A stretch of DNA of 64,000 bases, from NCBI GenBank assembly GCA_965214475.1, contig OZ243953.1, positions 2,170,001 through 2,234,000 of the forward strand, in the 5' to 3' direction. This DNA is from SIRX01 sp965214475. GTDB taxonomy: Bacteria > Actinomycetota > Rubrobacteria > Rubrobacterales > Rubrobacteraceae. Positions within the stretch are counted from its first letter, which is position 1. Each line of letters begins with the position of its first letter. Below are positions 1 through 7,563 of this stretch, one piece after another. The notes under the pieces are model-generated. The model worked only from the letters and a program-made list of their open reading frames with translations. It searched no databases and had not been told where the DNA came from. The position numbers and the translations under genes were made by a program.

Positions 1-105
1 GTCTGCCAGTTCTACCGGCTGTGTACCCTCGAACCAGACCTTGAAAGAAGGAGTGTTTATGTGTTCTGAAACACGATCTAGGACCTCGGACCACACGTCT
101 TCCAT
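1..105 (-). CDS. dnaA: Chromosomal replication initiator DnaA, N-terminal fragment
   Basis: Only the first 35 codons are inside the window and the rest continues past the left edge. Translating down from the ATG at 105-103 gives MEDVWSEVLDRVSEH, then residues reading PSFKVWFEGTQPVEL, the hallmark of DnaA domain I (W..VL..I..PSF..WF..T.PV.L), which binds helicase and DnaA partners. The gene starts 15 bases after the ATPase/HTH gene and reads away from the DnaA boxes near 1,000, so both are probably one transcript. A TTG at 117-115 is an alternative in-frame start. Confidence is high because both domain motif and position at the origin agree. Confidence 0.88.
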   Translation of the reverse strand, partial: MEDVWSEVLDRVSEHINTPSFKVWFEGTQPVELAD

Positions 106-120
106 TCGGACAGCCAATAT

Positions 121-987
121 CTACTTCACCCAGGAGCCGACGATGGCCTCGACCAGATCCCGGCCGAGCGGAGAGATCAGACGTTTCCCGGTATCATCGG
201 CGAGCACGAGCCCGTGCTCCTCCAACACCGAGAGATCCCGATACGCGGTACTGACGCTGACCTCCAACCTATCGGCCACGGTCGAAGGTCCAACTTCGCC
301 ACATTCGAGAACCGTAATAAGCGCTTTTTGCTGGCGCTCAGAGATGTTCATACGAGGTACGCCGTCTGGATATCGACGCTGTTCCGCCGCAGGAGCCGGA
401 ACGTTATTAGTGTCTTTATCTCTTGCCTCGGAAACGGAAATGGTCGTTACCGTTCCGCCACCGATGTTGTCCTCAACAGAGATATCGCCCCCTATTGCAG
501 CGATTGCTGCCTGGGCGATGCCGAGCCCCGCGCCGATACCCCTTATCTCGCCCAGGGCTTCCGGTGTCGCTCCCGAAAAACCGAACTCCATTGCCCGGAT
601 CTTGTCCTCGACCCCAGGACCCTTGTCAGAAACCCGCACAGTGCGGCCTTTGTTCAAAACAGAGATCACTACACCTCGATAGCTAGCATGTATTAGGTTC
701 TCGACAACTTCTCGGACCGCAGCTTCAGGGATCTGCCCGCCGATCCCTCGCACTTTGTCTATAACGAGCCGGGAGAATTTCGTTGTGGCCGACCTTGGGT
801 TCGAAGCTGCAATTTCGGTGATTTCAGGCTCGCCATTCTCAGGGTACACCGCGATCCGGACGCTAATGCCCGCTGGCTCTCCTCCGGCTCGTGTGCGCTC
901 TGAATAGATCATCCCCAGATCAGAATGTAGCTCAATAGCCGCCGTAACGCCATAGCTACACAACTTTAATTCCAATTTTGCAGGCAA
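121..987 (-). CDS. HATPase-fold ATP-binding protein with C-terminal winged HTH, upstream of dnaA
   Basis: 288 residues from a TTG at 987. Residues ~90-190 form a GHKL/HATPase domain like anti-sigma kinases: an N-box EVVENLIHA (Glu and Asn), a G1 box SDKGPGVED and a glycine-rich G2 box IRGIGAGLGIA. The last ~80 residues look like a winged helix (ADRLEVSVSTAYRDLSVLEE). No histidine phospho-acceptor or receiver domain is visible. An ATG at residue 26 with GGGG just before it is an alternative start. It sits between oriC and dnaA on the same strand, so it may couple nucleotide state or a stress signal to dnaA transcription; that role is inference. I do not recognise a named family member. Confidence 0.8.
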   Translation of the reverse strand: MPAKLELKLCSYGVTAAIELHSDLGMIYSERTRAGGEPAGISVRIAVYPENGEPEITEIAASNPRSATTKFSRLVIDKVRGIGGQIPEAAVREVVENLIHASYRGVVISVLNKGRTVRVSDKGPGVEDKIRAMEFGFSGATPEALGEIRGIGAGLGIAQAAIAAIGGDISVEDNIGGGTVTTISVSEARDKDTNNVPAPAAEQRRYPDGVPRMNISERQQKALITVLECGEVGPSTVADRLEVSVSTAYRDLSVLEEHGLVLADDTGKRLISPLGRDLVEAIVGSWVK

Positions 988-1285
988 TTAACATAGTTAT
1001 CCACATAGTTATCCACACCTGTGGATAACTCGTTGAAAAAGAACGAAATACTTAGCAAGTAGCGTCCAAGCGGGCTACAAAAACGGACTAAAAGAGAGAG
1101 AATTCATTAGTAGGCGCAGCCTCAGAGACTCTGTTTGCAGGACTTTTCTGTGTAGATCGTCAAGAAAGGCCTGTATGTGTTCGGGGCCCATTGGGCTTTG
1201 GATAAGATTGGATAGACTCCGCGGTGTCGGCTATACTCTCAAAAAGTTTTCGAATATCTCAATTAGCTAGAGTAGAGGAGCCTTC
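988..1285. other. oriC intergenic region with DnaA-box cluster
   Basis: This ~300-base gap separates minus-strand dnaA-side genes from plus-strand rpmH. It holds three perfect TTATCCACA DnaA boxes at 997-1005, 1009-1017 and, inverted, 1020-1028. The last two form a 24-base near-perfect palindrome (1007-1030, two-base centre). A/T-rich sequence at 1031-1110 could be the unwinding element, although no repeated 13-mer is visible. I see no further perfect box before rpmH, so the cluster is compact compared with the many boxes typical of Streptomyces origins. Transcription diverges from this point on both sides. Confidence 0.88.
1208..1237 (+). promoter_or_regulatory. Candidate rpmH promoter
   Basis: TTGGAT at 1208-1213 and TATACT at 1232-1237 are separated by 18 bases and lie 49 bases before the rpmH start. 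A GAGGAG ribosome site follows at 1275-1280. Confidence 0.5.
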
Positions 1286-1420
1286 ATGAAGCGTACTTAT
1301 CAGCCAAACCGTCGTAAGCGGGCCAAAACTCACGGTTTCCGCAAGCGCATGAGTACGGTCGGTGGCAGGAGAGTAATTGCGGCCCGCCGCCGGAGAGGTC
1401 GGAAAAAGCTGGCAGTCTGA
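1286..1420 (+). CDS. rpmH: 50S ribosomal protein L34
   Basis: 44 residues starting MKRTYQPNRRKRAKTHGF, the near-universal L34 opening, and ending RGRKKLAV. It is a very basic protein of the large ribosomal subunit next to 23S rRNA helices. GAGGAG lies 5 bases before the ATG. The following rnpA starts 4 bases after its stop, so the two are translationally close, as in most bacteria. Length and composition are fully typical. Confidence 0.97.
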   Translation: MKRTYQPNRRKRAKTHGFRKRMSTVGGRRVIAARRRRGRKKLAV

Positions 1421-1424
1421 CGCT

Positions 1425-1781
1425 TTGCCCAGGAGCAAACGCACCCGCCTTACAGATTCGCCGGAGTTTGAGCGAGTTTATCGTCAAGGGTTAGCTTACC
1501 GGGGAAAGCTTTTCTCTGTACACGCTTTCCCTAACGAATTGGGGACAGCGAGACTTGGCATGTCTGTGTCCAAGAAGGTAGGAAACGCGGTGACGCGCAA
1601 TACTGTCCGTAGGAGGCTTAGAGAAGTGTTTCATGCCACGTCTCCGGAGCTGCTTGGCAAACGGGACGTAGTAGTCTCCGCTCGGCCCAATGCCGCTAAG
1701 GCGTTGCAAGGAGAGTTAGAGGAAGAGTTCGGGCATGCGCTGGATAAGATAAATGGCAACCAGCTTTCAAAGAAGGCCTGA
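1425..1781 (+). CDS. rnpA: Ribonuclease P protein component
   Basis: The protein subunit of RNase P, which assists the catalytic RNA in cutting tRNA 5' leaders. The RNR signature is present as RNTVRRRLREVFH near residues 60-72, and the start reads LPRSKRTRLTDSPEF, the usual rnpA opening. I choose the TTG at 1425, giving 118 residues, because a longer frame from 1377 would overlap most of the rpmH 3' end and adds non-conserved residues. The order rpmH-rnpA-yidD-yidC is the classic origin arrangement. Confidence 0.93.
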   Translation: MPRSKRTRLTDSPEFERVYRQGLAYRGKLFSVHAFPNELGTARLGMSVSKKVGNAVTRNTVRRRLREVFHATSPELLGKRDVVVSARPNAAKALQGELEEEFGHALDKINGNQLSKKA

Positions 1782-1797
1782 GTCGGGTATAAGTGTG

Positions 1798-2010
1798 ATG
1801 TCACGCAGAATAGTCGTGAGGATGATCAGGACGTACAAGCGACTGGTATCCCCCCTCTTTCCACCTTCTTGCAGGTTCAGTCCAACTTGTTCGCAATACA
1901 CGATAGAAGCCATAGAACAGTATGGTGTGTTGAAGGGCGGTTTTCTCGGCGCCTGGAGGCTGCTACGATGCAATCCGTTTTCCAAGGGTGGGTTTGACCC
2001 GGTAAAGTAG
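1798..2010 (+). CDS. yidD: Membrane protein insertion efficiency factor YidD
   Basis: 70 residues from the ATG at 1798. It has the family core YKRLVSPLFPPSCRFSPTCSQY with conserved cysteines, followed by GVLKGGFLGAWRLLRCNPF. YidD is a small amphipathic protein at the inner membrane that helps YidC insert proteins. An ATG at 1753 in the same frame would overlap rnpA by 29 bases and is less likely. The gene lies 16 bases after rnpA and 10 before yidC. Confidence 0.93.
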   Translation: MSRRIVVRMIRTYKRLVSPLFPPSCRFSPTCSQYTIEAIEQYGVLKGGFLGAWRLLRCNPFSKGGFDPVK

Positions 2011-2020
2011 TGAGGACCAG

Positions 2021-2848
2021 ATGATTAATGCGATAGCAGACTTTTTCCAGAGTGTTTTCTCCCCCATCGTCAACGTGTTGGGCGGGATACTACTCTACTT
2101 CCACCAGCAGCTAGACCTCCCCTGGTGGCTAGCCATCGTTCTACTCACGGCGGTGGTGCGTACGTTGCTTTTTCCACTCACAGTACGGCAGGTTCGCAGT
2201 ATGCGGGCTATGCAGGAGCTCAAACCCGAGCTGGACAAGCTCCGGAAGAAGTACAAAGACAACCGCCAAAAACAACAGGAAGAGCAGATGAAGCTCTTCC
2301 AGGAGCGCAAAGTAAACCCGCTCGGCGGCTGCCTGCCGATTTTACTGCAAATGCCAATAATTATTGGCATTTTCTACGCTGTGCGTAAGTTTGGCGGAGA
2401 TCCCCTAAGAGATATTCCACCAGAATATCCGAGCTTCAGAGACGGCGGTCTTTTCTGGTTTCAGGATTTGTCAGTCTACGATCCGACTCTGATTCTTCCG
2501 ATTCTGTCTGCTGCAACGATGCTGGTGTCGATGGAAATAACCAATAAGAGCATGGAACCTCAACAACGCTGGCTTATGCGGATCATGCCCATCGGTATAA
2601 CGGTGTTCCTGTGGAGATTCCCCGCCGGGCTGTTCGTCTACTGGATAACTTCCAACTTGGTAACCTTGGTTCAGAACTACGCTATCTACAACTTCGGCCC
2701 GGGCAAGAAGAAACCACCGTCTACAGAAGTCCCCTCGGATCAGGAGACCCAGAATAACAACGGCTCGAAACAGTATGCTAGCGACAACGACCCAGCGGTA
2801 CGAGCCGCCAAGTCAGCAAAGAGAAAGCGTAGAAAGAAGAAAAAATGA
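2021..2848 (+). CDS. yidC: Membrane protein insertase YidC/OxaI
   Basis: 275 residues of the short Gram-positive type without the large periplasmic domain. Membrane spans are visible near residues 15-45, 105-125, 155-175 and 190-215. The hydrophilic loop between the first two carries the K/R/E-rich coiled stretch LKPELDKLRKKYKDN. The arginine expected in the insertion groove fits VVRTLLFPLT. The C-terminus is a highly basic tail (KSAKRKRRKKKK) of the kind that contacts ribosomes. The stop overlaps the khpB start by 4 bases (ATGA). Confidence 0.95.
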   Translation: MINAIADFFQSVFSPIVNVLGGILLYFHQQLDLPWWLAIVLLTAVVRTLLFPLTVRQVRSMRAMQELKPELDKLRKKYKDNRQKQQEEQMKLFQERKVNPLGGCLPILLQMPIIIGIFYAVRKFGGDPLRDIPPEYPSFRDGGLFWFQDLSVYDPTLILPILSAATMLVSMEITNKSMEPQQRWLMRIMPIGITVFLWRFPAGLFVYWITSNLVTLVQNYAIYNFGPGKKKPPSTEVPSDQETQNNNGSKQYASDNDPAVRAAKSAKRKRRKKKK

Positions 2849-3591
2849 ATGAAACTCAGGAATTCAACGCGCCCACAGTCGAAGAAGCTTTAACGAAGGC
2901 CTCTGAGAACCTGGGCTTACCTAAAGAAAACCTCTCCTACGAGGTCTTGGATAGCGGAAGCTCCGGGTTTCTCGGTATGGGTTCAAGAGACGCTCGTATA
3001 GAGGTTGTGTCTGAAGTCTCACCCCAAGAAGCCGAAGCAGTATCGGAAGACAACACAGCAGAAGAGGAAGTAGAACCGTATGAGCCTGAGGACTCCAGCT
3101 CCCCTGCGTCCCCTGCTGAGGGCCACAACGCGGCACCCGAAGATTTGTTGAATGAGGTACAGCAGTTTGCGAGCTACTCCGTAGATGCTATGGGTCTCGA
3201 AGCGCGCATAGACGTCTATGATGCCGAGGACTTTATCGCGGTTGATGTGGCTTCTACTGAGGCTGGCCTGTTTATAGGTCAAAAGGGAGAGACCATAGAT
3301 GCCTTCCAATACCTATTGAATGTGGCAGTCTACAGAGACCGGCCCTATGTAAAGAGGATAATCGTGGACTCTGAGGGCTATCGGCAGCGTCGTGTAGAAG
3401 CTGTACAGGGTATCGCCCACCGTATGGCGCGAAAGGCCGCGAGAGAGCGCCGGCTGGTCGAGCTACCTCCGATGAACACCTCCGAACGGCGCATAGTGCA
3501 CGTGTTTCTCAAGGAAAACGCCCAGGTAAGCACCGCCAGCGAGGGAACCGGCGACAATCGACGCGTAACAGTGTCTCCCAGCGAGCAGTAA
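2845..3591 (+). CDS. khpB: RNA-binding protein KhpB/Jag
   Basis: 248 residues. The N-terminus matches the Jag-N domain (VEEALTKASENLGL, with a GSSGFLGMGSR turn). An acidic linker covers ~60-95. A KH domain holds the GxxG loop in GLFIGQKGETIDAFQYL near residue 140, and an R3H-like segment follows (ERRLVELPPMNTSERRIVHVFL). KhpB is an RNA chaperone that partners KhpA and affects cell division and envelope synthesis. It is translationally coupled to yidC, a conserved neighbour. It is followed directly by the first parS site. Confidence 0.92.
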   Translation: MNETQEFNAPTVEEALTKASENLGLPKENLSYEVLDSGSSGFLGMGSRDARIEVVSEVSPQEAEAVSEDNTAEEEVEPYEPEDSSSPASPAEGHNAAPEDLLNEVQQFASYSVDAMGLEARIDVYDAEDFIAVDVASTEAGLFIGQKGETIDAFQYLLNVAVYRDRPYVKRIIVDSEGYRQRRVEAVQGIAHRMARKAARERRLVELPPMNTSERRIVHVFLKENAQVSTASEGTGDNRRVTVSPSEQ

Positions 3592-3599
3592 TCTTTATT

Positions 3600-3615
3600 C
3601 GTTTCACGTGAAACG
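3600..3615. other. parS centromere site 1
   Basis: CGTTTCACGTGAAACG is a 16-base perfect palindrome containing the ParB-binding core GTTTCACGTGAAAC. It sits 9 bases after khpB, close to parAB, and marks the origin region for segregation. Confidence 0.96.
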
Positions 3616-3621
3616 CCCTGT

Positions 3622-3655
3622 GCGACAAATGTGTTCGAGTGCAAACATCTGTCGC
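3622..3655. other. Inverted repeat between the two parS sites
   Basis: Arms GCGACAAATGT (3622-3632) and ACATCTGTCGC (3645-3655) pair at 10 of 11 positions around a 12-base loop. No T-run follows on either strand, so it is not a textbook terminator. It may be a weak terminator after khpB or part of the parS architecture. Confidence 0.45.
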
Positions 3656-3707
3656 GCAAGGCATTGTCTTTCAGTTAACAACGCTTTGTCTTGTGGTGCC
3701 TTCGAGC

Positions 3708-3723
3708 TGTTTCACGTGAAACG
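3708..3723. other. parS centromere site 2
   Basis: TGTTTCACGTGAAACG contains the same perfect core GTTTCACGTGAAAC (3709-3722) as site 1, 108 bases away. It lies just before the rsmG coding region, and its presence argues against any rsmG start upstream of it. Confidence 0.95.
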
Positions 3724-3738
3724 ATAGCTTTGACGGAG

Positions 3739-4458
3739 ATGGGAATAGTCGAACGACAGGCAGAGGCCTGGGGGGTTTCTCTAGAAGATCCCGAATTAAA
3801 GGCGTTGCTCAAGTACGCGGTTCTGATGAGTGAACATCAGGAGGCCAATATCGTAGGTACGCGGGATCTGTCTCGGCTGCTCGTAGACCACGTCCTCGAC
3901 TCTCTAAGTTGTCTGCTATGCGAGCCGGTATTTCGGGCGAGAAAACTTGTGGATGTTGGTTCAGGCGGTGGTTTACCGGGTGTTCCATTAAAAATAGTGT
4001 GTCCTGATCTGGGTGTCACGCTTGTAGAGGCAACCGGTAAAAAGACTCGTTTTCTAGAGCGGATCGTGGAAGAGTTATCTTTGCACAATACACAGATAGT
4101 GAACGAGCGCGCCGAGGCGTTAGGGCACGAGCCGACGCATAGAAGCAAGTATGATGTGGCAACGGCCCGTGCGCTGGCGCCCCTCTCTATTCTCTGTGAG
4201 TATTGCCTACCTTTGCTTAGGAAAGGCGGATGTATGGTGGCTATGAAAGCATCGCCGGACAAGAAGGAGATTGAGGAGGGTAGGAAGGCCGCAGAGGTTT
4301 TGGGAGCGGAAATCACTGGCTTCACAGAAGTGGAGTTTATGCCTGAGTTGCCGTCAAAGCGCCGGTGCCTGGTGGTCGTAAGCAAGGTGACCGAGACCCC
4401 TCAAGAGTACCCGCGTCGCACAGGAGTTCCGAAAAAGAGCCCTTTGGGTAGAAGCTAG
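3739..4458 (+). CDS. rsmG: 16S rRNA (guanine-527-N7) methyltransferase
   Basis: About 239 residues from the ATG at 3739. The SAM-binding motif is LVDVGSGGGLPGVPLKI, followed by VTLVEATGKKTRFLERI and DVATARALAPL, all characteristic of RsmG/GidB, which methylates G527 of 16S rRNA. Reading could begin at a TTG at 3730. The longer frame from 3691 would place parS2 inside the gene and encode unconserved residues. The ribosome site is unclear because GGAG directly abuts the ATG. It is upstream of parA, the standard arrangement. Confidence 0.9.
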   Translation: MGIVERQAEAWGVSLEDPELKALLKYAVLMSEHQEANIVGTRDLSRLLVDHVLDSLSCLLCEPVFRARKLVDVGSGGGLPGVPLKIVCPDLGVTLVEATGKKTRFLERIVEELSLHNTQIVNERAEALGHEPTHRSKYDVATARALAPLSILCEYCLPLLRKGGCMVAMKASPDKKEIEEGRKAAEVLGAEITGFTEVEFMPELPSKRRCLVVVSKVTETPQEYPRRTGVPKKSPLGRS

Positions 4459-4488
4459 GGCGAGATTTGAACGATATGCCGTGCTAAT

Positions 4489-5262
4489 ATGCTTGCGGTG
4501 AGGACCGTGGTGGCCATAGTGAACCAAAAAGGTGGAGTTGGTAAGAGCACTACGGCCATCAATCTGGCAGCCTATCTGGCAAGCAAGGGTGAAAAGATAC
4601 TCGTAGCCGACATGGATCCCCAAGCAAACGCTACCAGCGGGCTGGGTGTATCCGAAGACCAAGGCTCAGGAGGTATGTACGATGTGCTCTTGGAAGGCAA
4701 ACCCCTACAAGATGTTGCTGTAGAGACCGATATAGAAGGCTTGTACGTGGCGCCCTCAAGCATAAATCTGGTGGGTGCCGAGGTGGAGCTCGTATCCGCG
4801 CTGGCCAGAGAATATAAGCTGACCAAGTCCTTAGACAAACTCCCGGAAGATTTGTACGATCGCGTATTGCTAGACTGCCCGCCTTCGCTGGATCTGCTTA
4901 CGCTAAATGCGCTCACTGCGGCAGATGAGGTGCTCATACCGATACAGTGCGAATACTACGCTCTAGAAGGTCTCACCCAGCTAATGCGGAGCATAAGGAT
5001 GGTCCGGGAAGAGTTGAATCCAGGTCTTCGGATAGGGGGTGTCCTGTTAACTATGTTCGATCCCCGCACCAACCTCGCCCATCAAGTAGCCGAGGAAGTA
5101 CGATCTTTTTTCGGAGATCAGGTGTTCCAGACCCTTGTGCCGCGTAACGTCCGGCTTAGCGAAGCTCCTAGCTTCGGCTTGCCGGTATCGCTGTACGCCC
5201 CGAAGAGCGCTGGGGCCGAAGCATACGCGGCGATCGCTGACGAGGTGATGAGCCGTGGGTAG
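4489..5262 (+). CDS. parA: Chromosome partitioning ATPase ParA (Soj)
   Basis: 257 residues. The deviant Walker A motif is KGGVGKSTTAIN near residues 15-26 with the signature lysine. Switch and Walker B regions appear as DMDPQANAT and VLLDCPPSLDLLTLNAL. As a dimeric ATPase on the nucleoid it pulls ParB-parS complexes apart after replication. A GTG at 4498 is a plausible alternative start since neither candidate has a strong ribosome site. parB begins 8 bases before its stop. Confidence 0.95.
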   Translation: MLAVRTVVAIVNQKGGVGKSTTAINLAAYLASKGEKILVADMDPQANATSGLGVSEDQGSGGMYDVLLEGKPLQDVAVETDIEGLYVAPSSINLVGAEVELVSALAREYKLTKSLDKLPEDLYDRVLLDCPPSLDLLTLNALTAADEVLIPIQCEYYALEGLTQLMRSIRMVREELNPGLRIGGVLLTMFDPRTNLAHQVAEEVRSFFGDQVFQTLVPRNVRLSEAPSFGLPVSLYAPKSAGAEAYAAIADEVMSRG

Positions 5263-6127
5263 AAGAGGTTTGGGCCGTGGGTTATCCGCACTTATAGCCA
5301 CGGGGGAGAGCGTCGGGGGCCTCAAGTTCGAAGAGATACCAGTCTCAGCGGTAAGGCCAAATACCAATCAGCCTCGTAGCACCTTCCCGGAATCAGGGAT
5401 AAGGGAACTCGCGGCGTCCATAAGGGAGGTCGGAATACTCCAACCGCTCGTAGTCCGGTCTACCGAGAGTGGCTTCGAGCTTATAGCCGGCGAACGGAGA
5501 TTGCGGGCGGCAAAGGAGGCGGGGCTGGACCGGGTTCCAGTTCTGATCCGTCAGGCGGCGGATAATGAGAGTATGGAGTTGGCGCTCGTGGAGAACCTCC
5601 AGAGAGAGGATCTTAACCCACTGGAGACTGCGGCAGCCTATCAAGCCCTTATGGAAGGTTTTGGGCTCACCAAAGAGCAACTCGCTAGCCGGCTGGGCAA
5701 GAGCCGGGTGGCCGTTACAAACACTCTGAGACTCGCACAGCTGCCACCGGGTATTCGAGAGCTGGTTTTGCAAGGCAGCCTGACTGAGGGGCACGCGCGG
5801 GCCCTGCTCGGTTTACAGGACGAAGAGCAGATGCAGATATTGGCGCAAATGATCCAGGCCGAAAAACTATCCGTAAGAAAGACCGAAGAATTGGTCAGAG
5901 ACCGCGCTAAAGAGCCTCTTGAACAGCAAACCTCGGAGAGCATGGAGAGGGTAAAAGAGGAAAGCCCAGAAGGATTCGAAGAGGCTTCGCGTGCAATACA
6001 GGAAGTTCTTGGGTTGAAGGCCAAAGTCAAACCCTACCGGCGAGGGGGGAAAGTCGAGATCCGCTTCAGAGAGGCGGAGGAGCTAGAAGCGCTCGTCGCC
6101 CTTCTGACCGACAGAAATCGACAGTAG
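5255..6127 (+). CDS. parB: Chromosome partitioning protein ParB (Spo0J), CTP-dependent clamp
   Basis: 290 residues from a GTG overlapping parA by 8 bases. The N-terminus MGRRGLGRGLSALI is the ParA-stimulating peptide. The CTP-binding region contains GERRLRAAKEAGL (GERRxRA box) and ENLQREDLNPLE. A helix-turn-helix follows (TKEQLASRLGKSRVAVTNTLRL) that recognises parS. The C-terminal dimerisation region ends YRRGGKVEIRFREAEELEAL. Its two likely targets are the parS sites at 3600 and 3708. Confidence 0.95.
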   Translation: MGRRGLGRGLSALIATGESVGGLKFEEIPVSAVRPNTNQPRSTFPESGIRELAASIREVGILQPLVVRSTESGFELIAGERRLRAAKEAGLDRVPVLIRQAADNESMELALVENLQREDLNPLETAAAYQALMEGFGLTKEQLASRLGKSRVAVTNTLRLAQLPPGIRELVLQGSLTEGHARALLGLQDEEQMQILAQMIQAEKLSVRKTEELVRDRAKEPLEQQTSESMERVKEESPEGFEEASRAIQEVLGLKAKVKPYRRGGKVEIRFREAEELEALVALLTDRNRQ

Positions 6128-6129
6128 TC

Positions 6130-6150
6130 TACAAGCATTGTGTGCTTGTA
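6130..6150. terminator. Hairpin after parB
   Basis: TACAAGCA and TGCTTGTA (6130-6137, 6143-6150) form a perfect 8-base stem with a 5-base loop directly after parB. It lacks a following T-run, so efficiency as an intrinsic terminator is doubtful. Confidence 0.4.
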
Positions 6151-6290
6151 AAGTAAGAATCCTAGTGCACTAACTCATTTTCGTAGAAAGCCAGCCCGTC
6201 AGGGGATGCGTTGTGTGAGAGCGTGGTATACGATTCGCTGACGCAGTTCTTGGTAGGGAGATCTTATAACGTGGTTGGAAAGAGGCACAG

Positions 6291-7472
6291 GTGAGATATG
6301 TAGGGGCAGTTGGAGTGCTGATGTTAGTCTTGTTTTCCGCTGGTCTGGCCGAGGCTCAGACTGAAGACTCTCCCGCCGGTGCGGATGCAGAGATAGTTGC
6401 CCTCGAAGCCCAGGCCCAAGCGCAGGATTCACAGCTAACGCAGCAGGTGCAGGAAATATCGTCTGTTGGGGATGATCTCCAGGAGACGCAGACGCAGGTG
6501 AATGGTGCGATCTCCAGGAGCCAGGAACTTTCACAGCAGACCAACGAGGTCGAGGGAACGCTCTCGCAGCAGCAGGAAAGCTTTACAGAGGCACAGGCTC
6601 AATATGAAGAGCAGGCCCGGGCTGCTTACAAGGGAGACAATGTAGCGGGTTTGGTCGGGATTCTGGATAGTATTCTGGCAATGGATAAAGACTCGGGAGC
6701 GCTCACCCGGGCCCAGGTAAGAAACGTGCTGGTGAGAAGTCAGCAGAGAATAGAAAATCACCGCAGCACGCGACAGAAGCTGCAGAACACGGTTCGCCAG
6801 GTATCTCAGAAGCGGACAGATTACAAAGAAGCCCTGAAAGATGAGCGTGCACAGATAGAAAAGTTGCGCCGCAAAGAAGCGGAGCTTGAGGCCTCTGTTT
6901 CTCAGGTGCGCAACGATAGGACCAAAACAGATGCTCGCATACAAAAGTTGCGGAAGGCGGAGCGCCAGAGAATCCTCAGTACGAGACCGGCTACCGGGGC
7001 TCCGGCGGCGCAGCGGGGCCGAGAGTTGCGGATCGCTCGCAATGATATCGTGGCGCGCCCCGTAAAGCCCATATCGAAAAAGCGGTACAGGAAGCTCTAT
7101 CGACAGTCCGCAAAGAAGTACGGGTTCGGCAAGGACTGGCACATACTGGCGGCGGTGGGCAAGGTAGAGACAAACCACGGGGAGAACGTGGGGCCGTCCA
7201 GCGCCGGCGCGATGGGGCCGATGCAATTCATGCCCTCGACCTGGGAGTCTTCGGGGGTAGATGGGAACGGCGACGGGGTGGCGAACGTTATGGACCCCAG
7301 AGATGCGATCCCGGCCGCCGCCAAGTACCTCAAGACCGGCGGTGCCCCAAAGGACTGGTACGCTGCACTCTACTCCTACAACCACGCTGACTGGTACGTC
7401 AAGAAAGTGCTGGGTGTTGCCGAGGGCTACCGGCGCCTGGCGAAGGACAGCCGCGTAGGTCCATACGTTTAG
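6291..7472 (+). CDS. Secreted coiled-coil lytic transglycosylase
   Basis: 393 residues from a GTG with AGAGG 7 bases upstream. A signal peptide (VGVLMLVLFSAGLAEAQ) is followed by a long Gln/Glu-rich coiled coil (~35-240) like those of PcsB/EnvC-type wall proteins. The C-terminal ~140 residues are an SLT/MltB-like domain: KVETNHGENVGPSSAGAMGP supplies the catalytic Glu and QFMPSTW the substrate groove, with a DGNGDG Ca-binding-like loop. It should cut peptidoglycan glycan strands outside the cell. The pairing of a regulatory coiled coil with a transglycosylase suggests control by a membrane partner. No linked partner gene is visible. Confidence 0.85.
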   Translation: MRYVGAVGVLMLVLFSAGLAEAQTEDSPAGADAEIVALEAQAQAQDSQLTQQVQEISSVGDDLQETQTQVNGAISRSQELSQQTNEVEGTLSQQQESFTEAQAQYEEQARAAYKGDNVAGLVGILDSILAMDKDSGALTRAQVRNVLVRSQQRIENHRSTRQKLQNTVRQVSQKRTDYKEALKDERAQIEKLRRKEAELEASVSQVRNDRTKTDARIQKLRKAERQRILSTRPATGAPAAQRGRELRIARNDIVARPVKPISKKRYRKLYRQSAKKYGFGKDWHILAAVGKVETNHGENVGPSSAGAMGPMQFMPSTWESSGVDGNGDGVANVMDPRDAIPAAAKYLKTGGAPKDWYAALYSYNHADWYVKKVLGVAEGYRRLAKDSRVGPYV

Positions 7473-7563
7473 CGCAAGCCTCCTAAAGCGGGGCTTCTGA
7501 AGCGCTGGAAGTTCGTGTACTCTGCCCGAAGAATCCAGACGACGGCCCGGTTAGCATGAAGTC

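Noticed and set aside
1377..1424. Upstream extension of rnpA
   Set aside because: It overlaps rpmH by 44 bases and adds non-conserved residues; the usual rnpA opening LPRSKR begins at 1425.
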